Positions 7,154 through 14,879 of a DNA stretch of 17,801 nucleotides are shown here, one piece after another (position 1 is the stretch's first letter; every line of letters begins with the position of its first letter). Origin of the DNA: Alphaproteobacteria bacterium (lineage in GTDB: Bacteria > Pseudomonadota > Alphaproteobacteria > SP197); assembly GCA_022822575.1 (NCBI GenBank), contig JAJEBJ010000228.1, forward strand, positions 1 through 17,801, given 5' to 3'. A program made the translations under genes and the position numbers. Below the pieces are notes generated by a model. That model did not search any database. It was not told the origin of the DNA and saw nothing but the letters and a program-made list of their open reading frames with translations.

Positions 7154-8005
7154 ATGAACGATGGTCCCTTCGATCGCCGAGCCGTCCAGCTCCACCGCAC
7201 TGCAGCTGCCAGGGGCGGTGAAGCCGACTTCCTCTTCTGCGACGTCGCCGGGCGTCTCGCCGATCGTCTCGACGACATCACACGACACTATCCCGTCGCT
7301 CTCGAACTCGGCGCCCGTCACGGCGCCTTTGGCCGAGCCATTGCCAGAAAGCGCAAGACGGACTTTCTCATCGAGGCCGATCTCTCGCCCGCCTTCGCCC
7401 GCCATCTGGCTGTCGACGAGGAGAGCCTCCCCTTTGCTCCCTCCTCGCTCGACGCCGTCATCAGCAATCTCGCCCTTCACTGGGTCAATGATCTCGTCGG
7501 CACGCTGATCCAGGTCCGCATGGCGCTCAGGCCCGACGGCCTCCTTCTCGCCGCGCTCCTCGGTGGAGAGACGCTCGTGGAACTGAGACACGTGCTGGCG
7601 GAGTCCGAGATCGCCGTCACGGGCGGCCTCTCGCCGCGCCTCTCGCCGATGGTCGATGTCAGGGATGCCGGCGCCCTCCTGCAGCGCGCCGGATTTGCGC
7701 TCCCCGTCGTCGACACCGACCGCATTACGGTGACCTATCCCGACGCCTTCGCCCTCATGCGCGACCTCAAGGCCATGGGGGAAAGCAATGCCCTCTCCGA
7801 CCGTCCCCGCACTTTCTCCCGCAAGGACGTCTTCCTTCACGCCGCATCCCTCTACCAGGACCGCCACGCCGATCACGAAGCGAGAATCCCCGCCACCTTC
7901 GACATCATCTACATGACAGCCTGGGCTCCCCACACCTCCCAGCAGCAGCCCCTCACACCCGGCTCCGGCAACATCAGCCTCACCCAGGTCCTCGAGGACC
8001 CCTGA
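7154..8005 (+). CDS. NDUFAF5/BioC-like SAM-dependent methyltransferase
   Basis: This is a 283-residue class I methyltransferase resembling the alphaproteobacterial homologue of NDUFAF5, a complex I assembly factor that in mitochondria hydroxylates an arginine of NDUFS7, and also resembling BioC. The N-terminal FDRRAVQLHR is typical of the group. The SAM-binding segment is degenerate (ALELGARHGAFGRAIA in place of the usual GxGxG). The conserved NLALHWVNDLVGTLIQ and LRPDGLLLAALLGGETL follow. Start choice is uncertain: ATG 7154, ATG 7145 and TTG 7118 are in frame, and none has a clear ribosome site. The FDRR homology favours 7154. It is divergent from grxC. A weak TTGAGC (7077-7082) lies upstream without a convincing -10. 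Confidence 0.85.
   Translation: MNDGPFDRRAVQLHRTAAARGGEADFLFCDVAGRLADRLDDITRHYPVALELGARHGAFGRAIARKRKTDFLIEADLSPAFARHLAVDEESLPFAPSSLDAVISNLALHWVNDLVGTLIQVRMALRPDGLLLAALLGGETLVELRHVLAESEIAVTGGLSPRLSPMVDVRDAGALLQRAGFALPVVDTDRITVTYPDAFALMRDLKAMGESNALSDRPRTFSRKDVFLHAASLYQDRHADHEARIPATFDIIYMTAWAPHTSQQQPLTPGSGNISLTQVLEDP
7987..8000. repeat. 14-base perfect palindrome at gene end
   Basis: GGTCCTCGAGGACC is its own reverse complement and covers the last codons of the NDUFAF5-like gene. There is no loop and no T-run, so it is not a standard terminator. It may be chance in GC-rich DNA or a protein-binding site. Confidence 0.3.
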
Positions 8006-8113
8006 CCGCCTTGCCATTGCACAAGGCTGTCATTGAGATCATGGCCGGCCTTCATTTCAAATCGACACATTGGAAAGAGAACACTATGTTTTCCCGACTG
8101 ATAATCCAAAGAC

Positions 8114-8371
8114 ATGGGCCTTGAGACCATGCCCAGAATCAGCGCCAAACGCCGACTCACGCTGCCGCTTCACCAGTGCCGTCTCCTCGGCATCGAACCG
8201 GGAGACGAGGTTCGCACTTTTGCCTTTGACGGTTGCATCACGATCATTCCCCAGAAGCCCGGCAACGCGTGGGGTTGTCTCGCTCATCTCAAAGCGGACG
8301 AAACGGTCCCCGACGAACAGTCGCGTCAGGACGCAGTCACAGTGAAGCATGTCATCGCCCAGGTTCGGTGA
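8114..8371 (+). CDS. Lone AbrB/MazE/SpoVT-type DNA-binding protein
   Basis: This is a small protein of 85 residues (80 if it starts at the ATG at 8129) with an N-terminal AbrB-type swapped-hairpin domain. The pattern ISAKRRLTLP...LGIEPGDEV...ITIIPQ fits the family consensus closely. Such proteins are antitoxins or transition-state regulators. No toxin gene (MazF, PIN or other) is adjacent: upstream is a methyltransferase and downstream a convergent gene on the other strand. It may therefore be an orphan antitoxin or a local regulator. The C-terminal half (from about residue 50) is hydrophilic and unrecognised. The upstream 108 bases are noticeably AT-richer than their surroundings. The start is undecided, since neither ATG has a strong ribosome site. 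Confidence 0.72.
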   Translation: MGLETMPRISAKRRLTLPLHQCRLLGIEPGDEVRTFAFDGCITIIPQKPGNAWGCLAHLKADETVPDEQSRQDAVTVKHVIAQVR

Positions 8372-8433
8372 AGTCGTCGCGCATTCGGCGCTTTCCTTCA
8401 GATGGAAACGCCTGCCGAAGCCGCTGTCTCGCG

Positions 8434-8455
8434 CATGAGGTTGAGGAACCTCGTG
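8434..8455. terminator. Hairpin between convergent AbrB and DMFase-like genes
   Basis: A nine-pair stem with one G-U pair (CATGAGGTT / AACCTCGTG) encloses a GAGG loop. It lies about 60 bases beyond both convergent stops, so it could act on either transcript. No T-run follows on either strand, so intrinsic termination is doubtful. The rest of the 141-base gap shows nothing. Confidence 0.3.
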
Positions 8456-8512
8456 GACGCGACATCTCGTCCGAATGGCTGGAGTGAGCAGCGGCGAGGT
8501 CCATCAACGCAA

Positions 8513-11032
8513 CTATTCCGGCGGGTCGAACGGTGCCGGATCGAGGAAGCGACGGACGACGTTTCCGGTGATCGTGGCCACATTGTTGTCGTAGCTGTTG
8601 TGGCACAGGCCGTCGCACCAGGAGATGGAGCCGCTGGAGAAGACGGCGCCGCTGGCCGGGGTCTCGAAGAACACCATGTCCGCCCTGACCAGGGGAGATG
8701 TCTCGCCGTTGATGTCTGAGGTGAGGTGGTAGAATTCCTCGGGCAAGGTGAGATAGCTGGCGGCAAGACGGGTGGCGCTGGCAACGACAAGCGCATGTTC
8801 GGGCGTACCGAGGCTGGCATCGGCCCGGTCCAGCTCCGCCCCCGCGGCGCCGCCCAGGGCGAAACCGAAGTCGCCAATCCTCTCGTCCTCGCCGACGCCT
8901 TCGAAGATCCACGCGGCGCGCGGGTCACCGCTGGCCGCGGTGCGCTCATAGTAGGAGGCCGAGTCGAAACCGCAGGCGGTGTACCCCACCCCGAACAGTT
9001 GCTGCGGTGTGCGGCCGTTGCGCCGCCACAGGCCGGAAAGTTCGCCGGTGAACGCCATGTGGTACTCGCCCGGCTCCGCAATCCAGTTCCGGCCGCCATC
9101 CTCGGCCCGGCGCGTCTCGATAAGGCCGGAGTCCTCGGGATGATAGGCGATCTTCCAGTAGAAGCCGTTCCCGCCCAGGTACATGAACCGCCCGCCCTGC
9201 TCTAGGTAGGCAAGCATAGCGTCCGACATGGACTGGGAGGTGTATTCGGGATGGCTGCCCGAGATGACACAGCGATAGGGTTCCAGCAGCGCCGGACCTT
9301 CCCGGTCCAGCGCCTCGTCGGTCAGGATATCGTACGTATGGCCGCTCTCCTCGAGCCAGTCGAGAATCAGCGTGTCCGCGCCGAAGTTCCACACGGATGT
9401 CCCCGGCGCCATGTCCACGAACGGCCGGTGGCGGGATGCGTAGCAGACACCACTGCCGTCGCTGTGCATGTCGTAGGTCGAGGCGCCGAGTTCCGGATGC
9501 ATCTGCAGGAACATCTGGTTCCTGGAGAGAGTCGCGAACCGGTTCATGGTCCGCTCCAGGAAACGCCGGCGCTGCACGTGGGTGCCGTCGTTGCCGTAGC
9601 AGACGTAGGTGGCGGTCGGCATCAGCACCGCCAACCGCGAACCCGGGTCTCCTTTGGGAGGGAGCACGTAGAAGCTGGCGTAGGAGGTGTTCCCACCCTG
9701 ATGAAAGCGCCCGCAATAGACGCCACTTTTCCAGTCGCTCGGGATGGTCAGCGAAATGTCGTCATCCCAGCCGCAATCCACAACGTCGTCCTCGTGAAAG
9801 TGAATGGCGCCGTAGTGATGAGGGTTGTCCGACCATCGATGAGCCGTGCCGTCCCACAGGCTGCCCTTCATCGCCCGGGCCGGAAGGTTGACGGTATGGC
9901 CATTCCAGGCGTTGGGCGAGGTGTCCACGATCCCGGTACCCGAAGGTTCGCGGGAGAAATCCCAGTTCGCGACAAGCGAGCCCGCGTCCAAGAGCGGTGA
10001 CGAGAACAGCGCCGGCGCCTCAAGTTTCCCGTTGAAGTGCGCCGTCATGGATCCATCGGACGTTTTCGAAGCGCCGATGAAGAAGGCCTGCGACCCGAGA
10101 TCCGGCTGAAACCCGACCGGGCGTTCGATACGGGCCTCGCGCAGGAGCAGGTGTCCCCGCTCCAGACAGCGATGCGACACGACGAGTTTGCGGTCTGCGG
10201 CATCAAAGCTTGCCGTGACTTCGTGCCACGACCGGAGGGGCAGCGGCCTCTCCATTGCGATGGTGGCGATCTCGCCGGGGCCGGCGCCGACGGTCATGCT
10301 GGGGCAACCCCTGTCGTCGAGACAAAGGGTGAAGCCGGTCTCGCGCTCCGCATCCCAGGCATCGATGAGCGCCTGTGGCTTACCGGTCCTGAGCGTCGGC
10401 TTCACGTTCACGCGAACGGAGAACGCCTCCAGCGACACCGGACATGGGCGCTCGAACGCAATGTATGAGCCGATCGATGTCGTCTGGTTGCGCCCCTCAT
10501 AGTCACCGTCCGCCGGCGAAGCCACGGGAGTCAGGTTGAGGCCCGGTCCCTCGGGATGACCGACGGCCGAGCGGATTCTGGCAACGTCGAAGCGGAAGTT
10601 CGACGCCGGTTCGACCGTGGACACCTTGAATTTGACGACCTCTCCGGGGCGCACGTCCCAGCGGTCCGCATAGGCAAGCAGCCGCTCGTCGACCACCGGA
10701 TGCCGGGGACGACCGGACAGCACGATGTCCTCGCCCAGGGGCAATGGATGCCGGGTCAGCATCTCCCAGCGGAGCTTGAACATGGCTTTCAACGCGTCTC
10801 CATAGGTCTCGAAGCGCACGCCCTCGTAAATGCGGACCGGCTCCCCGCGCCGATCGCTTGCCGTGCCGAGTCCGAATGCCCCGTCTTGGGTTTCGACAAT
10901 GACGTGCGGATCGTCGACCGTGTCGGCCCGCATGATGGTGAGCAAGCGCTGAAGATCCGGGCTGTGCGGGCCTGAAGGGTTCTCGAAGAACTCTTCGCAC
11001 GGAGCCAGGTCACACGGGTCAATGTTCAGCAT
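8513..11032 (-). CDS. N,N-dimethylformamidase-like protein, small and large subunits apparently fused
   Basis: This 839-residue protein matches the dimethylformamidase large subunit over residues about 108-839, with an extra N-terminal segment. Residues 1-100 (NPSGPHSPDLQRLL, then a RIYEGVRFETYGDALKAMFKLRWE stretch) resemble the separate small subunit of known enzymes. Residues about 185-370 look like a LamG/concanavalin-type beta sandwich. The C-terminal half holds TATYVCYGND (473-482), STYDMHSDG (518-526) and SGSHPEYTS (591-599). From memory, the Paracoccus enzyme binds iron through two tyrosines and a glutamate; Y479, Y520 and E596, with H594, fit those positions and spacing. The family hydrolyses N-substituted formamides or other amides. 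There is no signal peptide. The ATG at 11032 has GGGAG upstream. It is the last gene of the minus-strand series; the natural substrate is unknown. Confidence 0.85.
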   Translation of the reverse strand: MLNIDPCDLAPCEEFFENPSGPHSPDLQRLLTIMRADTVDDPHVIVETQDGAFGLGTASDRRGEPVRIYEGVRFETYGDALKAMFKLRWEMLTRHPLPLGEDIVLSGRPRHPVVDERLLAYADRWDVRPGEVVKFKVSTVEPASNFRFDVARIRSAVGHPEGPGLNLTPVASPADGDYEGRNQTTSIGSYIAFERPCPVSLEAFSVRVNVKPTLRTGKPQALIDAWDAERETGFTLCLDDRGCPSMTVGAGPGEIATIAMERPLPLRSWHEVTASFDAADRKLVVSHRCLERGHLLLREARIERPVGFQPDLGSQAFFIGASKTSDGSMTAHFNGKLEAPALFSSPLLDAGSLVANWDFSREPSGTGIVDTSPNAWNGHTVNLPARAMKGSLWDGTAHRWSDNPHHYGAIHFHEDDVVDCGWDDDISLTIPSDWKSGVYCGRFHQGGNTSYASFYVLPPKGDPGSRLAVLMPTATYVCYGNDGTHVQRRRFLERTMNRFATLSRNQMFLQMHPELGASTYDMHSDGSGVCYASRHRPFVDMAPGTSVWNFGADTLILDWLEESGHTYDILTDEALDREGPALLEPYRCVISGSHPEYTSQSMSDAMLAYLEQGGRFMYLGGNGFYWKIAYHPEDSGLIETRRAEDGGRNWIAEPGEYHMAFTGELSGLWRRNGRTPQQLFGVGYTACGFDSASYYERTAASGDPRAAWIFEGVGEDERIGDFGFALGGAAGAELDRADASLGTPEHALVVASATRLAASYLTLPEEFYHLTSDINGETSPLVRADMVFFETPASGAVFSSGSISWCDGLCHNSYDNNVATITGNVVRRFLDPAPFDPPE

Positions 11033-11127
11033 CGTGATCTCCCGTTCGCAGTCCGACGACCGCTTTTCCGAGACGATACAAGACGGGGGTGTCCCGTGAC
11101 AGCCGGAGAAGCGGACTGGCTTCAGGC

Positions 11128-11976
11128 TCAGGCGAGACGAAGCAAGGCGACCGCCGCTGCGAGCAGGATGATCGCGGCGATGCGAACCGGTCCCGGTCTC
11201 TCCCGTAGCACCAGCACGCCAATGAGGGCTCCGAACAGAATGCTGCTTTCACGCAGGGCAGCGACGATCGCGACCGGAGCATGGACCATCGCCCAGATGA
11301 CGATGGCGTAGGCCAGCATGGAGAGCAGGCCGCCAGTCAACGCTTTCGCGATGTCACCTCCGGGTGCCCGCACGAGACGACCGCGGCGCAACCACAAGAT
11401 CATCGCGATAGTGGGCCAGGCGTCGAGGAAGAAGAGCCAGACCGCATAGGAAATCGGATCGCCGGCCGCCCGGCCGCCCAGGCCGTCGGCGATCGTGTAG
11501 GCAGCTATCGTAACGGCCGTCAGTCCGGCGAAGAGAAGGGAACGGTCACGGAGGTGGCGATGTGCATCGGTCCGGCGCCATGCGACCCCCAGGATCGCCA
11601 GCAGGATCAGGCCGATTGCGATGAGGGCGCGGTCTCCGAGGTCCTCATGGAGGAAGGCCAGCGATGCCAGGGTCACGATCAGGGGCGCGCCGCCGCGGGC
11701 AATCGGATAGACGCGGCTGAAGTCGCCATGGCGATAGGCCGTGGCCAACCACAGAAAGTAGACCGTATGCACCCCCGTCGACACCAGCAGGAAGGGCCAG
11801 GCGGCCGCAACGGGAACGTCCACGAACGGCAACGCCAGGCCAGCTGCCATCCCCGAAGCGACCGACATCCAGGCCATGCCGATCAACGGATCGGATTGCG
11901 CCTTGACCACGGCATTCCAGGCCGCATGCAGCAGAGCGGCCCCGAGCACCGCCAGAAGAACCGTCGTCGAAATCAA
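11128..11976 (-). CDS. EamA/DMT-superfamily transporter
   Basis: This is a 282-residue inner-membrane protein with about ten hydrophobic helices arranged as two EamA repeats. The first repeat opens at LLHAAWNAVVKAQ (15-27) and ends around the RVYPIARGGAPLIV segment (87-100). The second ends with VAALRESSILFGALIGVLVLRE, a hallmark of the EamA C-terminal half. Such proteins export metabolites, amino acids or drugs. The start is a TTG at 11976 with GGAG five bases upstream; the hydrophobic helix begins directly after it. It follows mutT by 57 bases and precedes the dimethylformamidase-like gene by 95 bases on the same strand, so it may carry that pathway's substrate or product. This last point is inference from position only. 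Confidence 0.88.
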   Translation of the reverse strand: MISTTVLLAVLGAALLHAAWNAVVKAQSDPLIGMAWMSVASGMAAGLALPFVDVPVAAAWPFLLVSTGVHTVYFLWLATAYRHGDFSRVYPIARGGAPLIVTLASLAFLHEDLGDRALIAIGLILLAILGVAWRRTDAHRHLRDRSLLFAGLTAVTIAAYTIADGLGGRAAGDPISYAVWLFFLDAWPTIAMILWLRRGRLVRAPGGDIAKALTGGLLSMLAYAIVIWAMVHAPVAIVAALRESSILFGALIGVLVLRERPGPVRIAAIILLAAAVALLRLA

Positions 11977-12033
11977 GCTGGCTCCGGGCCGGAATGGCGA
12001 TGATGACGAATCGCCACCGTTCGAATGCCAGCG

Positions 12034-12444
12034 CTACAGCAGGTCGCAGAGCATGGCGACGAGGGGCGCGTCGGCCGGTGGCATGGGCCAGGAGCCCATG
12101 CGCCGGGGACGGACCCAGGCGAGTTCGGAGTGTTCCCGGGGCGCGATCACGCCATTCCATTGACGGCAGACGTAGAGCGGCATGAGGAGATGAAAGTCGC
12201 CGTAGGCGTGACTGGCGAAGGTGAAGGGCGCAAGGCAGGCCTCGCTGACATCGATACCGAGTTCCTCGCGCAACTCCCGGATGAGGGCGTGTTCCGGAGT
12301 CTCGCCGGCGCGCACCTTCCCGCCCGGAAACTCCCAGAGACCGGCCATGGATTTCCCCTCGGGGCGCCTGGCAAGGAGAACGCGGTTGTCGGTATCCACC
12401 AGAGCACAGGCCACCACGAACAGAAGGTCTGATCGCGGCATCAT
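12034..12444 (-). CDS. mutT: MutT-type Nudix hydrolase (8-oxo-dGTP diphosphatase)
   Basis: This 136-residue Nudix protein very probably hydrolyses 8-oxo-dGTP to the monophosphate and keeps oxidised guanine out of DNA. The Nudix box is complete at 42-64: G42, E48, then REL/EE/G at 56-63. The LLARRPEGKSMAGLWEFPGGK stretch just before it is characteristic of MutT. The start is the ATG at 12444, which overlaps the stop of the upstream GNAT gene (ATGA), and a second ATG follows at once. The frame stays open to 12483 but only inside the GNAT gene. In many alphaproteobacteria (recalled) a GNAT gene and mutT are paired behind argJ; argJ is not present here. Confidence 0.92.
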   Translation of the reverse strand: MMPRSDLLFVVACALVDTDNRVLLARRPEGKSMAGLWEFPGGKVRAGETPEHALIRELREELGIDVSEACLAPFTFASHAYGDFHLLMPLYVCRQWNGVIAPREHSELAWVRPRRMGSWPMPPADAPLVAMLCDLL

Positions 12445-12995
12445 GTCCGGACCTGCGACCAGAACACCTGGAAGACCCGGCACTGAACCTCCCGCTCTCT
12501 CGCCGGGGCCGGCATCATGCGTTCATCGACCTGGCGCATGCCGATTCTGGTGAGCAGACGTTGGGATGCCTCGTTCTCCACCATGACATAGGCCTCGATC
12601 TTGTCGAGACGCAGGTCCCGGAAGGCGAACCCGATCAGGGCCCGTGCCGCTTCGCTGGCATAGCCGTTGCCCCAGCTCCAGGGGGCAAAGGCATAGCCCA
12701 GTTCGCCTGAACGGTCCTCGTCACAGAGTGTGATGTCGATGACTCCGATCACCTCATCCTCATCAGCCACGGTGACGGCATAGACCCAGCCTCCTCCCGA
12801 TTCCCTCGCGCTGACGGCATCCTTCGCGAAGGCCTCGGCGCAACCCGCAGGATAGGGGTGAGGAATGTTGGCCGTGTACTGCGCCACCTCCCACAGGCGG
12901 CAGAATCGCGTCACCTGAGTTGCGTGACGCAACTCCAGCGGCTCAAGAACCAGGCGTGACGTGGTGATGGTGTCCGGTCTGATCGCCCGCGTCAT
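12441..12995 (-). CDS. GNAT acetyltransferase, RimJ/RimL-like
   Basis: This 184-residue GCN5-related N-acetyltransferase belongs to the RimJ/RimL type (Acetyltransf_3). It opens with TSRLVLEPLELRHA (12-25), carries GELGYAFAPWSWGNGYASEA at 97-116 (the acetyl-CoA pyrophosphate-binding loop and following helix), and has VENEASQRLLTRIGMR (138-153), the usual final helix and strand. The acceptor is unknown and could be a protein N-terminus or a small molecule. It starts six bases after the stop of the upstream TIM-barrel/SUMF1 gene and its stop overlaps the mutT start. It has no clear ribosome site of its own, so translation may be coupled to the gene ahead. Confidence 0.9.
   Translation of the reverse strand: MTRAIRPDTITTSRLVLEPLELRHATQVTRFCRLWEVAQYTANIPHPYPAGCAEAFAKDAVSARESGGGWVYAVTVADEDEVIGVIDITLCDEDRSGELGYAFAPWSWGNGYASEAARALIGFAFRDLRLDKIEAYVMVENEASQRLLTRIGMRQVDERMMPAPAREREVQCRVFQVFWSQVRT
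12908..12935. repeat. Two mutually exclusive hairpins in early GNAT coding region
   Basis: GAGTTGCG (12917-12924) and CGCAACTC (12928-12935) form an 8-pair stem with a TGA loop. GCGTCA (12908-12913) and TGACGC (12925-12930) form a competing 6-pair stem that reuses the same bases. Both lie 20-30 codons after the GNAT start. No regulatory role is shown. Confidence 0.4.
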
Positions 12996-13001
12996 GGATT
13001 G

Positions 13002-14879
13002 TCACGTGGCCTGAGGTGGGACCCGGAGATCGATGGCGGTCCGGAAACCGATGGTGGCGCAGCGGTCGAGACCGGGCCACATGAGGAGATACTTGGCGGC
13101 AAACGCCGCATCGTGCGCCCCTCCATCCGCATACCAGTCGGAGGCGGTGAGGTGGTGATGACTGCCTCCCTTCACAATGCAGAACCGTGTTCGTCCGTCG
13201 CTCATTTCAGGCTCGGTCCAGTTCCAGACATGCACCGGGTCATCGTCCAGCAAACCGTCCTCAGCGGCCCGTTGCCACTCCGCTTCCGTAGGCAGACGCC
13301 GCCCGAGCCAGGATGCATAGGCGCGGGCATCGTCGGGATCAACCCGCGTGACCGGCTCACGAGGCCCGGCTCCGGGTTCAAGGAAGAACCCGGGAGTATC
13401 GGGCGAGTACCCGGTTTCTTCCACAAAGCGCCGGAACGCCGCCACGGTGACGGAATGCCGGTCGATGGCATAGGGCGACAGTTCCTCCCTGAACTCAAGG
13501 GACACCATGGAATGAAGTCCGGGGAGAACCAGGTCCGCGCTCTCGCCGGCACGGGCACTCTCGTACATGCCGCACTCACGCACTCTGAAACGGGTGCGCC
13601 GCACGTACACGCCTCCGGTCACGCGGACCATCCCGTTCGGCGCCTTCGCTGAACCCGGGTTCTTGGCAAGCGCTCGGGCCCTGGGGACGAGACATGACGG
13701 TCCGTGTGGGGAATGGTCGAGTTGCCGGTACCGTTGGGCCTGGCCTTCCAGGAAATCACTTTCCACGGTTTCCTCGATGACTGCGCCGAGACCGACGGCC
13801 GGAATGTCAATCGCGACCCGGTTGTCGTTGACGGCAAGCTGGCGTCCGGCCAGGGGCTCACAGGCCGTCGGGGCGTCGACGGGAAGGCGGATACCCGGTA
13901 CCGGTTTGCGATTGCGATTGACGAGCGTCCACAACCGGACGCCGTCAAGTTCCCAGCTCGAGGCGAACACCCCTGGCGCCGGCATGCGGGCGAGCGGTGT
14001 CCACACCCCTTCGGTGAAATGACGGGACCACCGGCGAAGGACCCGGCTGGCCAGTTTCCACTGGACTGCATCCCGGTCCCGCCAACCGTTCCATGACCCG
14101 AAGATGTTCTCCCACACCACCATGCCGGCGCCGTTCATCCACGCCAGCTGGATCTCCGGCGTGTGGTCCGCCATCCAGCGGCGCACGACATGGATCATGT
14201 GGTGGCGATCCAGAATCCTGTTGGCGAGTACCCCCGGCGCCCATGAATCATCCCATGATTCGGCCCATCCCATGCGATGATCGGCAAGCCGTTCGGGCGG
14301 CACGGGGGCCTGGGACTGCAGGACGATACCGGGCCTGGCATCCTCGAGGGCGGCGGCGAGATCACGCCCTGCAGACGACAGGGTGTCGAGGTAGAGGCCG
14401 TCCGCGTCGAGTTCCGTCACGAGATCGGCAAGGCAGGCGGCATCGTCGCGGCCTTCCCTGCGGGTCGCCACATCCCAGGGGTTGTAGGCCAGGAGGACGC
14501 GGCTGCCGCGGGCATGCAGACAGGTGATCATGCCGGTGAGACCCTCCAGGCCGCCCGGCATGTTGCGCCAGAAGTCGAACTGGTTGCGCTGGTCGAAACC
14601 GAGGTTGGGGTAGGCATGCCAGAGGATGACGCAATCAAGGGAGCCGAAGCGCGCCTCGAAGGCGTCGACGTAGTCCTCGACGAGCCATCTTCCGGATTCT
14701 CGATCGAGGAACCGTTCGTCCCAGAGCAGGATCTTGTGTGCCGTGAAGCAGCGACCCACCCAGTCGTGGGCAGGATTGGCCCCGGCGAGACCGCATGACT
14801 GCCGCCATGCTTTCAGACCATCGCGCCAGGCAGGCCAGTCGCCTGGCTCATCGGGTGCGGCAATCAGGCAGCGTGACAT
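13002..14879 (-). CDS. Glycosidase-like TIM barrel fused to SUMF1/EgtB-type domain
   Basis: This 625-residue protein has two parts. Residues about 45-370 look like a glycosidase-type TIM barrel followed by a beta domain: ILWHAYPNLGFDQRN (85-99), GSRVLLAYNPWD (125-136), DADGLYLDTLS (158-168), GWAESWDDSW (204-213), MVVWENIFGSWNGW (253-266), and RLWTLVNRN (315-323). D165 and E207 are plausible acidic catalytic residues. Residues about 414-617 are an FGE-sulfatase/SUMF1-type domain: GMVRVTGGVY, IDRHSVTVAAFRRFVEETGY, SWLGRRLPTEAEWQRAA, KGGS and the closing GFRTAID. The Cys pair of true formylglycine-generating enzymes is absent (HHHLTASDW occupies that place). There is no signal peptide. ATG 14879 overlaps the enolase gene by 16 bases; upstream frame to 15098 shadows that gene. 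The role is unknown; carbohydrate or glycoside chemistry is inferred. Confidence 0.75.
   Translation of the reverse strand: MSRCLIAAPDEPGDWPAWRDGLKAWRQSCGLAGANPAHDWVGRCFTAHKILLWDERFLDRESGRWLVEDYVDAFEARFGSLDCVILWHAYPNLGFDQRNQFDFWRNMPGGLEGLTGMITCLHARGSRVLLAYNPWDVATRREGRDDAACLADLVTELDADGLYLDTLSSAGRDLAAALEDARPGIVLQSQAPVPPERLADHRMGWAESWDDSWAPGVLANRILDRHHMIHVVRRWMADHTPEIQLAWMNGAGMVVWENIFGSWNGWRDRDAVQWKLASRVLRRWSRHFTEGVWTPLARMPAPGVFASSWELDGVRLWTLVNRNRKPVPGIRLPVDAPTACEPLAGRQLAVNDNRVAIDIPAVGLGAVIEETVESDFLEGQAQRYRQLDHSPHGPSCLVPRARALAKNPGSAKAPNGMVRVTGGVYVRRTRFRVRECGMYESARAGESADLVLPGLHSMVSLEFREELSPYAIDRHSVTVAAFRRFVEETGYSPDTPGFFLEPGAGPREPVTRVDPDDARAYASWLGRRLPTEAEWQRAAEDGLLDDDPVHVWNWTEPEMSDGRTRFCIVKGGSHHHLTASDWYADGGAHDAAFAAKYLLMWPGLDRCATIGFRTAIDLRVPPQAT

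Noticed and set aside
7067..8017. Long minus-strand frame running from 8017 into grxC
   Set aside because: Only the part after 7066 has glutaredoxin homology; the rest is antisense to the NDUFAF5-like methyltransferase and has low-complexity, unprotein-like composition.
8008..8027. GCCTTG/CAAGGC hairpin as a terminator after the methyltransferase
   Set aside because: The stem is six pairs with an eight-base loop and no T-run follows; too weak to call.
8402..8719. Plus-strand 105-codon frame as a toxin partner for the AbrB gene
   Set aside because: Two thirds of it is antisense to the formamidase-like gene and it has no toxin-family motif.
13002..14879. Genuine formylglycine-generating enzyme (sulfatase activator)
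   Set aside because: The paired active-site cysteines are missing and no sulfatase gene is in the window.
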